Assembly (NCBI RefSeq): GCF_001077815.2
Contig: NZ_CP011310.1
Location: 2,790,001 to 2,854,000, forward strand
Direction: 5' to 3'
Origin: Aurantiacibacter atlanticus
GTDB taxonomy: Bacteria; Pseudomonadota; Alphaproteobacteria; Sphingomonadales; Sphingomonadaceae
DNA: 64,000 nt
Shown one piece after another: positions 18,929 through 27,239 of the stretch (position 1 is the stretch's first letter; each line of letters starts with the position of its first letter). Below the pieces are notes generated by a model, which saw nothing but the letters and a program-made list of their open reading frames with translations, searched no databases and had not been told where the DNA came from. The translations under genes were made by a program, and so were the position numbers.

Positions 18929-19693
18929 ATGACTTCGAACGAAAAGATCTGGACCGCTGCGCTCGTAGTGATCGGGGATGAAATCCTGTCCGGCCGCACG
19001 GCCGACAAGAACATCGTCCAGATCGCCAGCTGGCTGCAAGTGCAGGGCATCCGCCTTTCCGAAGTCCGGGTGGTGTCGGACGATCCGGATGCCATCGCGC
19101 ATGCGGTCAATGCCTTGCGGGCGGCGCATGATTATATGTTTACCACCGGCGGCATCGGGCCGACGCATGATGACATAACCGTCGATGCCGTGGCTGCCGC
19201 GCTCGGCGTGAATGTAGTGATACATCCCGAAGCGCGCGCCATGCTCGACGCCTATTACGCCGATAAGCCGGGCGGGCTTACCGAGGCGCGTTTGCGCATG
19301 GCGCGGGTGCCTGAAGGCGCATCGCTGATCCCCAACCGCATGTCGGGCGCACCCGGCATCCGGCATGGCAATATCTTTTTGATGGCGGGCGTCCCGCACA
19401 TCACCGCGCAGATGCTCGATGGCCTCACGGGCACACTGGAAGGCGGCGCGCCGCTTCTTACCGAAACTATCGGCTGCTGGACTGCCGAAAGCGAAGTCGC
19501 CGATATCCTGCGCGAGATTGAGCAGGCGCATGAAAGTTGCCAGATCGGCAGCTATCCGTTTTTCCGCGAAGGGCGCATCGGTGCCAATTTCGTCATCCGG
19601 TCCACCAGCAGGAACATCCTTTCAAGCGCGGTAGATACCTTGTGTGAAGCACTGGGCGAAGAGGGATATGATTTCACACCCGGCGGCATCTGA
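18929..19693 (+). CDS. Molybdopterin-binding (CinA-N/MoaB-like) protein
   Basis: 254 residues. The MoCF_biosynth domain (about 9-175) shows AALVVIGDEILSGRTAD and TTGGIGPTHDD, the signature shared by MogA/MoaB, MoeA and the CinA N-terminus. The C-terminal CinA deamidase domain is absent, so this is the short form often annotated as competence/damage-inducible protein A. A role in nucleotide pyrophosphate hydrolysis or molybdopterin handling is possible but not shown. It begins 11 bases after the monooxygenase remnant and is closed by the terminator at 19735. Confidence 0.8.
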   Translation: MTSNEKIWTAALVVIGDEILSGRTADKNIVQIASWLQVQGIRLSEVRVVSDDPDAIAHAVNALRAAHDYMFTTGGIGPTHDDITVDAVAAALGVNVVIHPEARAMLDAYYADKPGGLTEARLRMARVPEGASLIPNRMSGAPGIRHGNIFLMAGVPHITAQMLDGLTGTLEGGAPLLTETIGCWTAESEVADILREIEQAHESCQIGSYPFFREGRIGANFVIRSTSRNILSSAVDTLCEALGEEGYDFTPGGI

Positions 19694-19734
19694 TTGCCGA
19701 CGGGGTTGGTAGGAAAGCGGTAAACAGACAAAAA

Positions 19735-19768
19735 GGGGCCGGAGGATCGCTCCTCCGGCCCCTTTTTT
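19735..19768 (+). terminator. Rho-independent bidirectional terminator
   Basis: A 12-bp perfect stem, GGGGCCGGAGGA (19735-19746) with TCCTCCGGCCCC (19751-19762), has loop TCGC and six T residues after it, and A residues ahead. It serves the gene ending at 19693 and the leftward rplK-rplA operon ending at 19792. Confidence 0.94.
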
Positions 19769-19791
19769 CAATCAGTTTGGCCAAAAAGGCG

Positions 19792-20484
19792 TTATGCGCC
19801 TTCGACTTCGGAAACGTCGATCTTCAGGCCGGGACCCATCGATGAAGTCAGCGAGATCTTCTTGACGTATTTGCCCTTGGCACCTGCCGGCTTGGCCTTC
19901 ACGATCGCATCGGTCATCGCCTTGAAATTGGCCTTGAGATCCGCATCCTTGAACGACAGCTTGCCGATGCCGGAGTGGATGATGCCCATCTTTTCAACGC
20001 GGAATTCAACCTGGCCGCCCTTGGCGTCCTTTACGGCCTGTTCCACATTGGGAGTGACAGTGCCCAGCTTCGGGTTTGGCATCAGGCCCTTGGGGCCAAG
20101 CACCTTACCAAGGCGGCCGACAACGCCCATCATGTCCGGCGTGGCGATCACGCGGTCATAATCGAGATTGCCGTTCTGCATGTCTTCCATCAGGTCTTCG
20201 GCGCCAACCTTGTCTGCTCCGGCGGCTTCTGCCTTTTCGGCATTTTCACCGCGGGCGAAGACTGCGACCTTCACGTCCTTGCCGGTACCCGAAGGCAGCG
20301 ACACCATGCCGCGCACCATCTGGTCCGCATGGCGCGGATCGACGCCAAGGTTCATTGCAACTTCGATGGTTTCATCGAAATTGGCCTTGTGTTCGCGCAA
20401 GGTAGAGATGGCGTCGTCGACAGTGTAGAACTTCTCATTGTCGAGTTCAGCGATTTTCTGCTGCTTCTTGGTCGGTTTAGCCAT
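19792..20484 (-). CDS. rplA: 50S ribosomal protein L1
   Basis: 230 residues, standard length. L1 forms the mobile stalk near the E site and represses its own operon in many bacteria. Signatures include [22 protein letters not shown] and the C-terminal [13 protein letters not shown]. The start at 20484 ([10 protein letters not shown]) lies 4 bases after the rplK stop, so the two are co-translated. Ends 24 bases from the shared terminator. Confidence 0.98.
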   Translation of the reverse strand: MAKPTKKQQKIAELDNEKFYTVDDAISTLREHKANFDETIEVAMNLGVDPRHADQMVRGMVSLPSGTGKDVKVAVFARGENAEKAEAAGADKVGAEDLMEDMQNGNLDYDRVIATPDMMGVVGRLGKVLGPKGLMPNPKLGTVTPNVEQAVKDAKGGQVEFRVEKMGIIHSGIGKLSFKDADLKANFKAMTDAIVKAKPAGAKGKYVKKISLTSSMGPGLKIDVSEVEGA

Positions 20485-20488
20485 TAGT

Positions 20489-20920
20489 TCAGCCCTCCAC
20501 CACATCGAGGCCCATCGAACGCGCGGAGCCTTCGATGATCTTCATGGCCTGATCGACATCATTTGCATTGAGATCAGCCATCTTGGTTTCGGCGATTTCC
20601 TTGATCTGGCTTTTGGTCACCTTGCCGGCCGTGACCTTGCCCGGCTCTTTCGAAGCAGACTTCAGCTTCGCGGCCTTTTTCAGAAGAAAGCTGGCAGGCG
20701 GTGTCTTGGTGACGAAGGTGAAGGAACGATCGGCATAGACGGTGATCTTCGTCGGGATCGGGGCGCCCTTTTCGAGGCTGTCCGTCGCGGCGTTGAAGGC
20801 CTTGCAGAATTCCATGATGTTCACGCCGCGCTGACCCAGCGCGGGGCCGATCGGCGGCGATGGGTTGGCAGCGCCCGCGGGCACCTGAAGGTTGATATAA
20901 CCTTCGATCTTCTTGGCCAT
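20489..20920 (-). CDS. rplK: 50S ribosomal protein L11
   Basis: 143 residues. L11 forms the GTPase-associated centre with 23S rRNA. Conserved [30 protein letters not shown] is covered by residues about 7-36, and the C-terminal RNA-binding domain ends [14 protein letters not shown] strong AAGGAGG ribosome site lies just upstream. Upstream nusG is not adjacent, being separated by a CPBP gene (see findings). Confidence 0.98.
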   Translation of the reverse strand: MAKKIEGYINLQVPAGAANPSPPIGPALGQRGVNIMEFCKAFNAATDSLEKGAPIPTKITVYADRSFTFVTKTPPASFLLKKAAKLKSASKEPGKVTAGKVTKSQIKEIAETKMADLNANDVDQAMKIIEGSARSMGLDVVEG

Positions 20921-20944
20921 GATGGCCTCCTTTTTCTCACTCTT

Positions 20945-20966
20945 GCCTGCCAGGTAAGCGGCAGGC
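20945..20966 (-). promoter_or_regulatory. Hairpin in the rplK leader, candidate autoregulatory site
   Basis: A 7-bp perfect inverted repeat, GCCTGCC (20945-20951) with GGCAGGC (20960-20966) and an 8-base loop, sits about 25 bases upstream of the rplK start in the leader RNA. L1 represses rplKA by binding a leader stem in other bacteria, so this is a plausible target. The specific L1 contact bases were not identified. Confidence 0.35.
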
Positions 20967-21093
20967 TCATGTTAAGCGGTCTGGCAGAGAGCGAGCGCCC
21001 TCCTCCCGCGTGGATACCCGACTGTTTGTTGGGATGGCGGGCAATTAGTCGCAAATGGGCCGAAAATCAAGTAATCCTCGCACTCTAGCGGAA

Positions 21094-21183
21094 GGTGACA
21101 CAGGTGACACGGTGTAACCCTGCATTTTCATCACTATCCGATTGATATTCGATATTATTTTATCATTTCTGACAAGGTGACAC
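21094..21183 (+). repeat. GGTGACAC direct repeats in the rplK/CPBP spacer
   Basis: GGTGACAC occurs at 21094-21101, 21103-21110 and 21176-21183. The second copy is followed by GGTGTAACC, giving a near-palindrome. They lie in the 413-base divergent spacer 20921-21333. Apart from the rplK leader hairpin and likely promoters, I see no gene in this spacer. The repeats could be an operator or a genome-wide short repeat. Confidence 0.5.
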
Positions 21184-21333
21184 TTTGCCCATCTGAATTT
21201 CGCGCCCTGGTGGATAGAAATGAAGGCCCATGTGGCGCGTGACCGGTCTGTAGGAAACCCACCCAATCCCCTTGCCTAGTCCGGCTGGCGCAGCGAAGGA
21301 TAAGAATAAGGCCCTGGCAAGGACACAAATCTT

Positions 21334-22131
21334 ATGGATAATCCTGCAATTGCACATGACGGCAAAGACATGCCGCCAACGCAGAAGGAAAAGCGACCCG
21401 TGGGGTGGCTGCTGTTCATCGTCCAGCTTGCCAGCGTGATCCTCACCTATCTCGTGGCAAGTTTTTTGCCTGCCCTGCCCGCGGTTCTTGCGCAAATGGA
21501 GGCAGGGGGCGGTGAGCCTGCGCTGGGTTCTGCGACCGTGGCAGCCACAGTGATAATCGGCATGGCCGCTACGCTGCTGGTATGCTGGTTGTGGCTGCGC
21601 CGCGAAGGGCGCGTGGCGGAGGCGTGGGATCTGTCCGCGCCCGCCAATTGGGCCCGCACAGTATTGCTGGCCGCGCTCACCACATTTGGCGCCATCGCCA
21701 TCTTCAGTGGCGGCGGTGCCTTGCTGGAATGGCAGGGAACGCCCGCGCCCGATGCCAGCTTCGTGCTCGATTTCGTTACCGAAAGCCCGCAGCTGTTCTT
21801 GCTGTGGATCGTGGGCGTGGCAATCCTCGCCGCCGGTCTTGGCGAGGAATTGCTGTGGCGCGGCTTCCTGATGAACCGGCTTGAACGGCTTGGCGGGTTG
21901 CGTGGCCGGATCTGGCTGGTGCTGATCGTCCAGGCGATCCTGTTCGGGCTGCCGCACGCCTATCAGGGTGTCGGCGGGATGATCGTAACCGGCGCAGTGG
22001 GCCTGCTTCTGGGCCTTGTCCGCATCATGCAACGCGGCAATCTGTGGGCCGTCATCATCGCTCATGCCAGCGTGGATGTCATCATGATGACCCTGGCCTA
22101 TGCGGATAAGCTGGGGTGGTTTGCCACCTAG
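21334..22131 (+). CDS. CPBP-family intramembrane metalloprotease (CAAX protease-like)
   Basis: 265 residues with about seven hydrophobic segments. The CPBP/Abi motifs are present: E171-E172-x3-R176 in GEELLWRGF, H208 in FGLPHAY, and H244 in AHASVD, the presumed zinc or catalytic residues. Bacterial members include prenyl-protein-like proteases, bacteriocin immunity proteins and regulators; the substrate is unknown. Its position, facing away inside the secE-nusG / rplK-rplA block, is unusual. Confidence 0.85.
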   Translation: MDNPAIAHDGKDMPPTQKEKRPVGWLLFIVQLASVILTYLVASFLPALPAVLAQMEAGGGEPALGSATVAATVIIGMAATLLVCWLWLRREGRVAEAWDLSAPANWARTVLLAALTTFGAIAIFSGGGALLEWQGTPAPDASFVLDFVTESPQLFLLWIVGVAILAAGLGEELLWRGFLMNRLERLGGLRGRIWLVLIVQAILFGLPHAYQGVGGMIVTGAVGLLLGLVRIMQRGNLWAVIIAHASVDVIMMTLAYADKLGWFAT

Positions 22132-22136
22132 GTAGG

Positions 22137-22180
22137 CTGAAACGCCATCCGCCCGATTTGACGCATGGCATTCGTTTCAG
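22137..22180 (+). terminator. Imperfect hairpin between convergent genes
   Basis: CTGAAACG (22137-22144) pairs with CGTTTCAG (22173-22180), and GCCAT (22144-22148) with ATGGC (22165-22169) inside it. It fills the 60-base spacer between the CPBP gene and nusG, which converge. There is no T run, so an intrinsic terminator is only a possibility. Confidence 0.3.
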
Positions 22181-22191
22181 GCAACCGGACC

Positions 22192-22731
22192 TTACTTGAC
22201 CAGTTCGACCTGCTCGAAATCCAGTTCCACCGGTGTTGCGCGTCCGAAGATGGAGACGCTGACCTTGACCTTCGCCTTGTCGAAATCCAGCTCTTCCACC
22301 ACACCGTTGAAGCTGGCGAAGGGGCCTTCGAGCACCTTGACCTGATCGCCGATTTCGTAATCGACGCTGATGTCCTTCTTGGGTGCGGACTTGGCTTCTT
22401 CGACACCGCCAAAATAGCGCGCGGCCTCTTTTTCGCTGATCGCCTGGGGTTTTTGCCCTGCGCCAAGGAAGCCGGTGACCTTGGGTGTATTTTTCACGAG
22501 GTGATAGACATCATCGGTCATGTTCAGCTTGGCCAGCACATAGCCGGGCATGAACTTGCGTTCGACCTGAACCTTCTTGCCGCGCTTGATCTCTGTGATG
22601 GTTTCGGTCGGCACTTCGACCTCTTCCACGCCTTCTGAAAGACCCAGGCGTTCTGCCTCGGATAGGATTGCGTCACGCACCTTGTTCTCGAAACCGGAAT
22701 AAGCGTGAATGATGTACCAGCGGGCAGCCAT
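22192..22731 (-). CDS. nusG: Transcription termination/antitermination factor NusG
   Basis: 179 residues. The NGN domain (about 1-115) begins [16 protein letters not shown] and contains KFMPGYVL. The KOW domain (about 125-179) has [21 protein letters not shown]. NusG links RNA polymerase to Rho and to the ribosome. It lies 44 bases after secE and is followed by the convergent CPBP gene rather than by rplK. Confidence 0.98.
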   Translation of the reverse strand: MAARWYIIHAYSGFENKVRDAILSEAERLGLSEGVEEVEVPTETITEIKRGKKVQVERKFMPGYVLAKLNMTDDVYHLVKNTPKVTGFLGAGQKPQAISEKEAARYFGGVEEAKSAPKKDISVDYEIGDQVKVLEGPFASFNGVVEELDFDKAKVKVSVSIFGRATPVELDFEQVELVK

Positions 22732-22775
22732 GGAAATCCCTTTTTACCTTCAGACTTAAAATTGCGGCGTGCAGA

Positions 22776-22985
22776 TCAGAGCAGCTGGAGCAGCTGCCGC
22801 ACGACCCAGCCGAACAGCGAATCGACAGCGAGGAAGAATAGCGACAGGATCAGCACCATGATGCCCACGAAAATCGCCGTACGCACGGTTTCGGGCCATG
22901 TCGGCCAGACCACCTTGGAGGTTTCCGAACGCACCTGACGAACGAATTCACCGGGGGAGGTTTTCTTCTTGGTTTCGTCGGCCAT
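22776..22985 (-). CDS. secE: Preprotein translocase subunit SecE
   Basis: 69 residues, the short alphaproteobacterial form with one membrane segment (about 37-60). The conserved amphipathic segment with SKVVWPTWPET precedes it. SecE holds the SecY channel together. The ATG at 22985 is used; a TTG at 23009 in frame would add eight residues. Cotranscription with nusG is likely. The 267-base spacer 22986-23252 upstream must hold promoters for secE and for the divergent symporter. It also holds a small CCCGGA/TCCGGG hairpin (23045-23061) of no clear role. Confidence 0.95.
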   Translation of the reverse strand: MADETKKKTSPGEFVRQVRSETSKVVWPTWPETVRTAIFVGIMVLILSLFFLAVDSLFGWVVRQLLQLL

Positions 22986-23252
22986 GACGGCTTCGCTTCC
23001 ATTTGCCAAAAAAATCGTGCCTCCCGGGTAGGACTTCGCGCCGCCCCGGATTAGGTCCGGGAGGGGCTTGGCGAAGCTCCGATGTCGGAAGACGGTTGGC
23101 TATCTAGTGCCAGCGTCGCGCCTTGGCAAGGCCGCGTAGGGCACCCGGCAAAGCAAATCGGTTGCAAATGTGACTTTAGGACTATGCAGCGGCGCGCCTC
23201 GTCGATAGCACTACAGGCGAAGAACGGGCCGCTTGAGGGGAATTCGCACATT

Positions 23253-24776
23253 ATGTCAGCCGGAACTGAACTGTCGTTTGCAGAGCGCATGATCGCACCT
23301 GTCACCAATGTGTCGGACCTCATCTGGGGCGGAACGTGGAACGGCGAAGCAGTTATCCCTTTCCCGCCGCTCGCCATCATTCTGCTGGGCGTCGGCCTGT
23401 GGTTCATGGTGGGCCTGCGGCTCTATCCAATCGTCAAGCTGGGCAGCGCAATCAAGGGTCTGTTTGCCGGGCGTAAAGGTGCAGGCGCCGGTGAGATTTC
23501 GCCCTTCGCGGCGCTTTCCACGGCGCTTTCGGGGCAGGTAGGCACGGGCAATCTTGCAGGCGTGGCCACCGCCATCGCGCTGGGCGGTCCGGGGGCGATC
23601 TTCTGGATGTGGATTACCGCGCTGTTCGGCATGGCGCTGGCCTTTGCCGAAGGCGCGCTGGCCATCCGGTATCGCGAAACGACCAGCGATGGCGTCTATC
23701 GCGGCGGCCCGATGAGCTACATCATGATGGGCCTTGGACCGAAATGGACCTGGCTTGCGATCGTCTTCTGCGTCGGCACGCTGTTTTCTGCGCTGGTGAC
23801 GGGTAATTCCATTCAGGCAAATGCCGTAGCAGACGGGCTGAATGAACTGTTCGGTATCGAGGAATGGCTCGGCGGGCTGATCGTGGCGATTCTCGTGTTC
23901 ATCGTCATCATTGGCGGCATCAAATCCATCGGTAACGTCGCTGAAAAGGTCGTGCCGGTGATGGCGGTAACCTACATCATCATGGCGGTGATCGCGCTGA
24001 TCCTGAACTTCGGCGATCTCGGCGAAACCTTCAGCCTTATTTTCAACGGCGCATTCAATCCGCAAAGCGCGGTGGGCGGCTTTACCGGTGCAGCCATCAT
24101 CATGGCGATCCGCGCAGGTGTGGCGCGCGGCCTGTTCTCGAACGAGGCGGGTCAGGGCTCCACCCCGATCGCCCACGCCGTGGCGCAGACGAACGATCCC
24201 GAACAGCAGGGCCGCATGGCGATGCTGGGCACGTTCATCGATACCATCGTTATCTGCACCATGACCGCGCTCGTCATCCTGACCGTGCGCGGTGATTTCA
24301 TGGCGGGCGACGAGGCAGTGCTGCATGCATGGCAATCGGACCGTGTCGGGTTCGAAATGACCAGCGGCGCATTTGCCGCAGCCTTCCCGGTGCAGATTGC
24401 CAGCATTCCCATTGGCACGCTGGTTGCCAGTATCGCGCTCATCCTGTTCGTCTTCACCACGCTGCTGACATGGAGCTATTACGGAGAGCGCGCGATCACC
24501 TTCATCTATGATCGCGTGAAGGGGTCCAACCGCGAAGGCGAGAAGAAACTTCACATGGCATGGCGTGTGCTGTGGTGCGTGGTGATCTGGTTCGGCGCGG
24601 CGCAGCCGAGCGAACTGGTCTGGCGCATAGGCGATATTTCCAATGCCACCATGGTACTGCCCAACTTGCTCGCGCTGGCGCTGCTATCGGGCGTGGTGTT
24701 CAAGCTGGCACGCGGCCAGAAGGATGCAGGCCCAACCCACACCGATGAAACACCCGAGGAGCCGGAGGAGTATTAA
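23253..24776 (+). CDS. Alanine/glycine:cation symporter (AGCS family)
   Basis: 507 residues with about ten or eleven membrane segments. The AGCS signatures are present: GQVGTGNLAGVATAIALGGP (about 98-117) and NEAGQGSTPIAHA (about 300-312). The family imports alanine or glycine with sodium or protons. The start at 23253 follows GAGGGG at 23235-23240. The C-terminal tail is acidic. It lies between secE and tRNA-Trp, facing the other way from both. Confidence 0.93.
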   Translation: MSAGTELSFAERMIAPVTNVSDLIWGGTWNGEAVIPFPPLAIILLGVGLWFMVGLRLYPIVKLGSAIKGLFAGRKGAGAGEISPFAALSTALSGQVGTGNLAGVATAIALGGPGAIFWMWITALFGMALAFAEGALAIRYRETTSDGVYRGGPMSYIMMGLGPKWTWLAIVFCVGTLFSALVTGNSIQANAVADGLNELFGIEEWLGGLIVAILVFIVIIGGIKSIGNVAEKVVPVMAVTYIIMAVIALILNFGDLGETFSLIFNGAFNPQSAVGGFTGAAIIMAIRAGVARGLFSNEAGQGSTPIAHAVAQTNDPEQQGRMAMLGTFIDTIVICTMTALVILTVRGDFMAGDEAVLHAWQSDRVGFEMTSGAFAAAFPVQIASIPIGTLVASIALILFVFTTLLTWSYYGERAITFIYDRVKGSNREGEKKLHMAWRVLWCVVIWFGAAQPSELVWRIGDISNATMVLPNLLALALLSGVVFKLARGQKDAGPTHTDETPEEPEEY

Positions 24777-24816
24777 AGGCTCCTCCGCGCCTCACGGGGG
24801 CAATTTGTCACCATTA

Positions 24817-24966
24817 TTAGCGGCGGTGTAACAGGCGTTCCAACAGGCTGGGCTGCTCCATCGGCTGAATGCGGCCATAGGCAGCAAGGCGCTGGCTAGC
24901 GTCGCGATAGGCACGCGGGGACGTCCAGCTATCCGGACGGCTTGAGATAAACATACGATCTGACAT
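24817..24966 (-). CDS. 49-residue small protein with perfect Shine-Dalgarno
   Basis: The frame encodes 49 residues starting MSDRMFISSRPDSWTSPRAY and ending LLERLLHRR. There is no membrane segment or signal; it is basic, with a likely C-terminal amphipathic helix. AAGGAGG (24973-24979 on the complement) lies six bases before the ATG, and an EcfG-type promoter motif lies just upstream. No family recognised. The ribosome site and promoter spacing make it a real gene; a role in the general stress response is inference. Confidence 0.7.
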   Translation of the reverse strand: MSDRMFISSRPDSWTSPRAYRDASQRLAAYGRIQPMEQPSLLERLLHRR

Positions 24967-24990
24967 CTTACGCCTCCTTCTTCGGTCCAT

Positions 24991-25015
24991 TACGGTCGTG
25001 CAGAGAAGAAGTTCC
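24991..25015 (-). promoter_or_regulatory. EcfG (general stress sigma) promoter candidate
   Basis: On the minus strand GGAAC (25011-25015) and CGTA (24991-24994) are 16 bases apart. The alphaproteobacterial EcfG consensus is GGAAC-N16/17-CGTT. Predicted initiation near 24985 leaves a leader of about 19 bases that just accommodates the AAGGAGG of the small gene at 24817-24966. One of nine consensus bases differs. Confidence 0.5.
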
Positions 25016-25079
25016 CTTCGTCTCCACTGAAGAACGCTTTATCGTAAACTAAGTGATTCCACCATTACCAGATGGTCTG

Positions 25080-26267
25080 CTAGTATTCAGGATTCTTAAT
25101 ATTTTCCTGAACATATTGAGCGCGCGACCAAATCATCCAAACCAGCAGGGCGGCGCAAATGGGCATCGGATTCATACCCAATGGCAAGGCCATCGCACGC
25201 GTCGCATGGGGCGCGGCAAACAACAGGACCAGCGCCAGCTTCTCCCACGGACGAAAGCCTTGGCGCAGCCCTTCTCGCACCAGCCACAGGATTGGCAGGA
25301 TGAGGAACGGCAGGTCGTAATTGAACAAATAGGGCGATGTGAGTGCAGTGGCCGCCAAAACCAGTGCGCCGCTTGCCAGGGCATCCCCGCCAAATCTGTT
25401 CCACGACATGAAAGCGAGAATAATCATGCCGATAGCGCTGGCGATATTCACAGCCAGCGCAATTTCTGTCGGCGCAATCAGGCTCAACTGGCTGAACGGT
25501 GTTGCCATACGCAGATAGAACGCGCGATCAGCATTTTCCATGATCGCGGCGCTGGCATTCCAGCTTGTGGTATAGGCCAGCATCGTATCCAGGCCCAGCA
25601 CCAGCCAAGACAGCAAGAGCAAGGCCAATCCGCTCATCCCAGCAGCCAGAAATGCGCGCCATTTGCCTGCCCCGGCTAACCAAAATGGTATCAACAGGGC
25701 CAGATGCGGCTTGATGACTAACATACCCAGAACCGCCCCCGAAAGCACGGGTCGCCTATCCAGCAGAGTTACCCCGGCAATCAGGATCGCGCCGGTCAGC
25801 AGACCGTTCTGTGCGTGGCCTGCTGCCAGCAAGGCCCCGGGAAAGACGATCACGATGGGCCACAATTGCACAAATGCACGAATGCTGGCCCAGGCCCATA
25901 GAGCAAAGGTCACAGCGACCCAGGCAATCCAAGCCAGCGGAAACGGCAACGCCCCGAAAGGCGCGGCGGCAAACAGGAAGGGCGGCGGATTGACAAAGGC
26001 GAACCAGCCTTCGCTTCCCGTTGCTGTCTGCACGCGTTCCTGCACTTCAAGATCATAGGCAGCGGCCGGATCTCCGCCGATAGTAACATGGCCCGCACCC
26101 CAGAAGGCGAGAAAATCGGTCCCCTCCACGCCCATTGCCTTGATAAAGGAATTGACCAGCAACAGGAGGCTGGCGATCCCCACGATCACGGCATAGCCAC
26201 GCACACGGCGCGTATCGAGCCAGTCGGCATGGCGGAGATGATCGATGACAGTTGTGCGCATCGGCAT
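25080..26267 (-). CDS. GT87/DUF2029-type polytopic membrane glycosyltransferase
   Basis: 395 residues, about nine to eleven hydrophobic segments. The pattern SFIKAMGVEGTDFLAFWGAG near residue 40-60, an acidic residue in the first periplasmic loop, and NGLLTGA, match the GT87 family (polyprenyl-phosphate-mannose-dependent alpha-mannosyltransferase-like). The acceptor is unknown in this group of bacteria. The start is 26267 or the ATG at 26261. It lies 117 bases from tRNA-Trp in the same direction. Confidence 0.75.
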   Translation of the reverse strand: MPMRTTVIDHLRHADWLDTRRVRGYAVIVGIASLLLLVNSFIKAMGVEGTDFLAFWGAGHVTIGGDPAAAYDLEVQERVQTATGSEGWFAFVNPPPFLFAAAPFGALPFPLAWIAWVAVTFALWAWASIRAFVQLWPIVIVFPGALLAAGHAQNGLLTGAILIAGVTLLDRRPVLSGAVLGMLVIKPHLALLIPFWLAGAGKWRAFLAAGMSGLALLLLSWLVLGLDTMLAYTTSWNASAAIMENADRAFYLRMATPFSQLSLIAPTEIALAVNIASAIGMIILAFMSWNRFGGDALASGALVLAATALTSPYLFNYDLPFLILPILWLVREGLRQGFRPWEKLALVLLFAAPHATRAMALPLGMNPMPICAALLVWMIWSRAQYVQENIKNPEY

Positions 26268-26384
26268 GCCTTATCGTAATATGGTAAACGCGCGATGGAG
26301 ATTTCTTGCGCAATACCCACGCGCAAAGCAGCCCGCTGGAAGCGGATGCGTGCGCGGCCGCACGGAACTGGTTTTCGGGAAAAA

Positions 26385-26460
26385 TGGCAGGGGTGACAGG
26401 ATTCGAACCCGTGGCCCTCGGTTTTGGAGACCGATGCTCTACCAGCTGAGCTACACCCCT
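26385..26460 (-). tRNA. tRNA-Trp (CCA anticodon)
   Basis: 76 bases including an encoded 3' CCA. The acceptor stem AGGGGTG pairs with CACCCCT, with discriminator G. The D arm contains TAGCTCAGCTGGTAGAGC, the anticodon loop reads CTCCAAA with CCA, and the T arm GGGTTCGAATCC is standard. In many relatives this tRNA directly precedes secE; here 3.4 kb separate them. Confidence 0.98.
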
Positions 26461-26537
26461 GCAGGGAGGTGCGCCTCTATAGCGCAGCGCGCGCAATGGC
26501 AAGCGACGACATGCGCATGCTATGATAAGTTGCCGCA

Positions 26538-27239
26538 ATGCATTCCCCCGCGCCCAAGATAATACCGCCCGAAATCCTCCTGCTCGCCTATCGCGGCGGC
26601 GTTTTCCCTATGGCCGATTCGCGCGATGACGGAGAGGTATTCTGGGTCGAGCCGCGCGAACGGGCGATTCTACCTCTCGATGGTTTCCGCTGTTCTCGCA
26701 GTCTTGCCAAAGTGATTCGGCAAGACCGCTTCACTGTCAGGGTGGACGGGGATTTCGATGCGGTGATCGAAGCCTGCGCCCAGCCACGCAGCGACCACCC
26801 CGAAACATGGATCAGCCACACGATCGATGCCAGCTATCGCAACCTCCATCGTCACGGCCATGCCCATTCGGTAGAATGCTGGCGTGACGATACGCTGGTT
26901 GGCGGGCTTTACGGCGTTGCTTTTGACAGGGTCTTTTGCGGCGAGAGCATGTTTGCGAAGGCAGACAATGCAAGCAAGGTGGCATTGGCATGGTTGGTCG
27001 CGCTGATGCGGCGAGCGGGGTTCGTGCTGCTCGATTGCCAATTCATGACCGAACATCTTGCCTCGCTGGGCGCGGTCGAGATCCCGCGTGAGCGGTATCA
27101 TGAGCTATCGTCAGAGGCAGCCGCGCGTCCACCGAATGATTCCTTGCCACAAGCTCATGCCGCATTGCTTCGGGAAGCGGAGGTTTACGCTTCCTCGCCC
27201 GGAAAGCTCATCGCGCATTCCTTCAGCCAGACGTCATAG
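26538..27239 (+). CDS. aat: Leucyl/phenylalanyl-tRNA-protein transferase
   Basis: 233 residues, the normal size. It adds Leu or Phe to proteins with N-terminal Arg or Lys, marking them for ClpS-ClpAP. Family landmarks: LLLAYRGGVFPMAD (about 15-28), FWVEPRERAILPLD, WISHTID, and the GNAT-like GESMF plus DCQFMTEHLASLGA (about 140-190). The 3' end overlaps the convergent DUF2155 gene by 55 bases. Confidence 0.95.
   Translation: MHSPAPKIIPPEILLLAYRGGVFPMADSRDDGEVFWVEPRERAILPLDGFRCSRSLAKVIRQDRFTVRVDGDFDAVIEACAQPRSDHPETWISHTIDASYRNLHRHGHAHSVECWRDDTLVGGLYGVAFDRVFCGESMFAKADNASKVALAWLVALMRRAGFVLLDCQFMTEHLASLGAVEIPRERYHELSSEAAARPPNDSLPQAHAALLREAEVYASSPGKLIAHSFSQTS

Noticed and set aside
23256..24554. 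Long open frame opposite the AGCS symporter gene
   Set aside because: It is rich in His, Arg, Asp and Gln in the manner of antisense GC-rich shadows, with no domain; the symporter strand has clear family motifs.
24763..24787. CGGAGGAG/CTCCTCCG hairpin at the symporter 3' end as terminator
   Set aside because: The stem spans the stop codon and is not followed by T residues, so termination is not supported.
26385..26460. tRNA-Trp as an integration site for a genomic island
   Set aside because: No integrase gene and no repeat of the tRNA 3' end were seen on either side in the window.
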